A stretch of 64,000 nt of DNA from NCBI RefSeq assembly GCF_001411555.2, contig NC_049907.1:35609866-35673865 (forward strand), read 5' to 3'. The notes beneath the pieces were generated by a model. It worked only from the letters and a program-made list of their open reading frames with translations. It made no database searches and had not been told where the DNA came from. Shown here piece after piece: positions 60,611-64,000 of this stretch. A program made the translations under genes and the position numbers. The DNA is from Juglans regia (Eukaryota; Streptophyta; Magnoliopsida; Fagales; Juglandaceae). Positions within the stretch are counted from its first letter, which is position 1. Each line of letters starts with the position of its first letter.

Positions 60611-62284
60611 CTATTTTTTGGAGCCAGCTTTTCTTTGTTGTTTATGCCCTGCTTCAATGGCTGTAAGCAATACCATAAACTGTTCCTTGTAACCTTTGCT
60701 CTCCAGATCCACGCATTTTTTAATAGCTTTCACCGTATCAATAACCCAATCCGAGACCTCAAGAAGGCCAGGAAACATAAAGTTCAAATGCAAAGGATTT
60801 ACCTCCCTATTGTCCATCTGAGTACCTTGGGTATCTTCCACCAAAATAATTCCATCCAGATGCTCACCCATGACCTGGACAATATTTTGAGAAATCTCAT
60901 CATCAAAGAACACCATTTCCACCCAATCAGAGTGCACGAAAGCTGCAGAAACCTCCCACTCCTTCAAGTCAAAGCCAAATTCTGCAACAACCTGGATAGA
61001 GAGGTTTGTCGGCGACACCCCCTCCTCCTCGCACCTCGTCGGCATTGTTTGGCCTCCACACGGCAGAGAACAACCACCAATAGTCGGAGAGCCCTTCGCA
61101 TCTTCAAGAGCCTAAACAGAAAGGCTCACCAGCGTAGCCCCCACACAATAGAGAACAACCCCTAACAAGAGTCGAAGTACCCTTTGCAAGATCGAATGAC
61201 GCAATCCGAGCTTCCCGCTCGTGGAGCCGTCATTAGAGGGTGCCACTGTCGACATCGGTGAGTTTTGTCTACCCTCCAACAGCTCCACCTGCACCGGCAA
61301 GTGGCACTACGTGGTCTTCGACAGCAACCCATCGCTGGAAGAAGCCCTCAGGCTTTGCATAGGGCTGCCCTTCAGCTGAGTTCTGGGCTGAGGACCAACT
61401 TGGGCCAAAAGATAAAGCCCAGCTTGCCTCACTTGGAAGCCTCCAGATGGGCCCATGGGCTAAGTCCCACCCAAGTTGAGGGACCCCAAAGCTGGTCCCG
61501 TGGGTTGAGGCCTTGAAGTCTTAATCCACTGGGGGCCCTTCCCCCTATTATGTTTGAAGGGCTTTCACACCAAGCCCGACCCCTTATCTTTACACTCCCC
61601 CAACCTTGCACCTTAATCTTCCTTTTTATGCCCGACAGAGACTTTTATTTCTGCAATTTCCTTTTGCAGGTACCGTAAACAACACATCACCTCTTCTCAC
61701 ATCCTGTGCATGTCCCACTCCACCCTCCTGCCATTTCCCACATTACGTACAAAGTGAGGGGCTCGACGCGAGTAGCTATCAGAGAAGCTGAAACCACCAC
61801 TACCCCCACTATGCTCACAATGAGCCTCCTTGTAAGACCACAACAATAGTTTCTCCACCAACTTCTGCTGTCATGAAGGGCCAACCTGAAGAGCCCCACC
61901 ACCTCTACCTTCCTACATACACTCTCCCAAGGCCTCCCTTAACCTCTTCCATCCTCTTCCCCCCTCCCCTTCAAGTATGAAAATGAAATTTCTTCTTCCA
62001 CTCTCACCGTATTCTGCAACCATTATGTAACGACCCCGGAAATTCAAACACCTCTAGGCTATAAAGCTGCAATACACTTCTCTAACGGTGCTATAGAACT
62101 CCTTCTCCCCTCTCAAACAAACCTCCAATGCTTTCTGAAGCCACCCTACTGTCTTTTTTTCTACCTTAATCTCATGATCCTTCTTCCATCCTCTCTCAAT
62201 GATATGTAACAAACCTCCCTCCTTCGCTAATAAAAATAATTTCGAATCTCTCACCAATTCCCTTGTGAACCCCATCAAAACCAA
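60611..62284 (-). pseudogene. LINE ORF1 (disrupted)
   Basis: The N-terminal block 62284-62054 (MVLMGFTRELVRDSKLFLLA, then TVGWLQKALEVCLRGEKEFYS) resembles plant LINE ORF1 of the DUF4283 type. The C-terminal block 61045-60611 includes VVAEFGFDLKEWEVSAAF and DTVKAIKKCVDLESKGYKEQFMVLLTAIEAGH. The middle (about 61050-62050) has frame breaks and proline/GC-rich tracts. It is a presumed RNA-binding chaperone, no longer functional. Confidence 0.65.
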
Positions 62285-62300
62285 CTCAGCACTACACCCG

Positions 62301-62822
62301 TGCCATACGCAAAATTTTTAACATGATACTTTTGCACTTAGCTTGTAATTTAAAGAGAATGAACTGTCTGCAGAGCATATCGTCTTTTACGGATGCCAGT
62401 GACATACTTAACAGCTAATATTTAGAGTCCTATTCATTTTTGTAAGCACCAAAAATTTAAATGACTCCAAATTATCAAGAGGGAACCTGTATTTGAACGT
62501 TATTTACATCTGGAACTAATTTTGCTTCAGCCAGGAAACTAAAAATTTAAAACTCAGTTGGGCCCCATTTTCTGGCATGTATATTACCAGTGATTCAGCT
62601 GTAAGCTTCAGCCTATTCAGCATTGTCTCGTTGACAAACCAAAACAATATGCAGTGCAACAATTCAAGATAACTCTTATTTTTCTTTTTTTGACAGGTGA
62701 GAAATCTTCATTAGAAAGCGAAAGATAACTCTTGTTTCACAACCAATTGATCATTTCCATGCCTTTGATCATAAATGAGGTATAGAAGTTACAAACAACA
62801 TATCGAGAAGAATCCTGATCCA
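62301..62822. other. PPR gene 3' flank
   Basis: Likely 3' UTR of the PPR gene, bordered by the LINE. AT-rich with a T-run near 62680. No gene is seen. Confidence 0.5.
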
Positions 62823-64000
62823 TCACACTCTTTCTAAGACCTCCCCTAGAAGTGCTTCAACAAAATGGGAATTCTCTTTGCAAAGTTTATTAACTAAAGA
62901 TTGGCATGTACCTTTTTGAAGAGTATAACCTATCCTAAACATAAAATCTAATACAAGTAAAGTATCATCAGGTCTATCTATTTGAGAGAGACAATTGATC
63001 AGTCTCTCAAAAGTACTTCTCTTTGGTTTGAGATTACGCTTCAGCATTTCTAACAACCATTCCATCCCCTCCCCAATGAATCCTTGATCGCATAAGCCAG
63101 TAATGATATGATCTCGAGTACAGACCATTGGTATCAGACCCCTACTTTCCATATCATTCCACAACTTTTTTGCATCTTGGATGTCTCCCATCAGACAAAG
63201 CTTTTCAATAATTGGGGTAAACGACTGTGTTGATGGCTGTAAACCCTGCACCTGCAGGTCTTTTAACAGATTTATACTCTCGACTATCTTGCCTTCCCTG
63301 CAAAAGCCCTGAATCAGAGTGTTATAAGTGATCACATCACGAATAACACTCTTCTGAGGCATTTCTTCAAATAACCCACGAGCATGATCCGCTCTTCCAT
63401 TTAAACACAAACCTGCAATCATCGTGTTGCAACTCACTGTGGTTTCTCTATAACCTCTATCACACATCTCCTTGTACAGCTTCCTAGCCTCTTCAAGATT
63501 ACCAATCTTACAAAACCCATAAATCAGTGCATTGTATGTGTATTCGTTTGGAATAAACCCCTTCTGAATCATCTCAAACCACAACTTCCTAGCATCACCA
63601 AGCCATCTCAATTTGCAAAGACCACGTATCATTGTTGTGTACATGACCCTATCTGGGGCATACCCTCTGTCCTTTAGATCATTGAAGATCCGAAAACCCT
63701 CTAGCCACTTTCTTCTCTTGCCGAGCCCATTGATGATTTCCTGATAGGTAAAAATAGTGGGAGCATGGTTCTTTGCGATCATGGTGTGAAGGAGTTCAGA
63801 TACTTTGTCATACTGCCTCTCCTTACAAAACCCAGATATCAATCTGTTAAAAGTAGCATTCCCAGGGTCAAAACCATCTTCCAAAACCTGCCTAAGAAGT
63901 TCATTACCTTTTGGAACTTTACCATCCTCACAAAAAGCTTGAATAAGATACCCAACAGTCTCAACATCAACTTTTGCCGCAACATTGGATTCCATCATCT
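62823..64000 (-). CDS. P-class pentatricopeptide repeat protein, C-terminal part (5' truncated by window)
   Basis: A 391-residue open frame runs to the window edge and probably continues beyond it; the ATG at 63998 lies inside a repeat and is not the real start. About ten 35-residue PPR motifs are visible, such as ATFNRLISGFCKERQYDKVSELL, YTTMIRGLCKLRWLGDARKLW, YNALIYGFCKIGNLEEARKLY and YNTLIQGFCREGKIVESINLL. There is no E or DYW extension; it ends EALLGEVLERV. Family knowledge: P-class PPR proteins bind single-stranded organellar RNA and act in processing, stability or splicing. Its end reminds me of the Arabidopsis protein At5g18950, but this is only memory. Targeting cannot be judged because the N-terminus is missing. 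Confidence 0.92.
   Translation of the reverse strand, partial: MMESNVAAKVDVETVGYLIQAFCEDGKVPKGNELLRQVLEDGFDPGNATFNRLISGFCKERQYDKVSELLHTMIAKNHAPTIFTYQEIINGLGKRRKWLEGFRIFNDLKDRGYAPDRVMYTTMIRGLCKLRWLGDARKLWFEMIQKGFIPNEYTYNALIYGFCKIGNLEEARKLYKEMCDRGYRETTVSCNTMIAGLCLNGRADHARGLFEEMPQKSVIRDVITYNTLIQGFCREGKIVESINLLKDLQVQGLQPSTQSFTPIIEKLCLMGDIQDAKKLWNDMESRGLIPMVCTRDHIITGLCDQGFIGEGMEWLLEMLKRNLKPKRSTFERLINCLSQIDRPDDTLLVLDFMFRIGYTLQKGTCQSLVNKLCKENSHFVEALLGEVLERV

Larger units (their letters stand above)
54123..62300 (-). mobile_element. Nearly full-length L1-type LINE, split by a hAT-like element
   Basis: Read right to left: ORF1 from 62284 to about 60611, ORF2 from 60567 to about 54140, then a poly-A (T-run 54123-54139 on the + strand). 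After removing the inserted 2737 bp and one 8-bp duplication, about 5.4 kb remains, near the normal plant LINE length. Endonuclease (60567-59911), RT (59269-58066) and zinc-binding region follow in order, with stops and frame breaks. A clear target duplication was not found. Confidence 0.85.

Noticed and set aside
54123..62310. Target duplication for the split LINE
   Set aside because: Only a weak CATACAA/CATACGCAAA likeness could be seen at the two ends; not enough to claim.

Overview
This is nuclear DNA of a flowering plant. Genes have spliced GT-AG introns, introns and intergenic DNA are AT-rich, and LINEs, SINEs, Ty1-copia, Ty3-gypsy, hAT, CACTA-like and foldback elements are dense. A recurrent MITE family with GTTTGGAT-type ends and GAGATGAG-rich sub-terminal sequence, together with the SINE types, suggests Fagales, perhaps walnut/hickory (Juglandaceae). 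That placement is inference from remembered repeat families.

Six protein-coding genes are supported. In order they are: a single-exon GT8 galacturonosyltransferase-like gene (GATL, + strand, 915-1979); the AP-5 adaptor mu subunit (AP5M, - strand, 8 exons, 14232-21831); F-box/LRR-repeat protein 4 (FBL4, - strand, 8 exons, 23736-29313); an MO25-like scaffold gene (+ strand, 11 exons, 41873-46754); a LIFEGUARD/BI-1-like membrane protein gene (- strand, 4 exons, 47661-49819, convergent with MO25); and the 3' part of a P-class PPR gene (- strand, 62823 to the window edge). All splice models were built by hand from GT/AG sites and reading phase, and each closes to a whole number of codons. The genes are ordinary single housekeeping loci; nothing suggests they form a pathway.

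The rest is mostly transposon DNA. From 2628 to 12591 lies a ~10 kb Ty3-gypsy element on the - strand. It keeps two LTRs, a PBS, gag and protease, but has no recognisable RT/RNaseH/integrase. Its interior carries a ~531-bp higher-order tandem repeat, a + strand (antisense) coiled-coil ORF region resembling the Transposase_28/'gypsy-type' family, and a piece of LINE reverse transcriptase. AP5M introns hold two LINE insertions, both antisense to the gene. FBL4 introns hold a SINE, a LINE tail, a foldback MITE and a TG/AG microsatellite next to a splice donor. From 30265 to 34322 lies a 5'-truncated LINE with a visible 11-bp target duplication, followed by a decayed Ty1-copia element (34366-40945). 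MO25 intron 4 has a SINE and LFG intron 1 a LINE tail. From 54123 to about 62300 lies a nearly complete LINE split by a 2737-bp hAT-like element with a perfect 8-bp target duplication.

No tRNA, rRNA, CRISPR array or prokaryote-type system was found. I see no clearly new biological system. The most unusual structure is the composite gypsy element.
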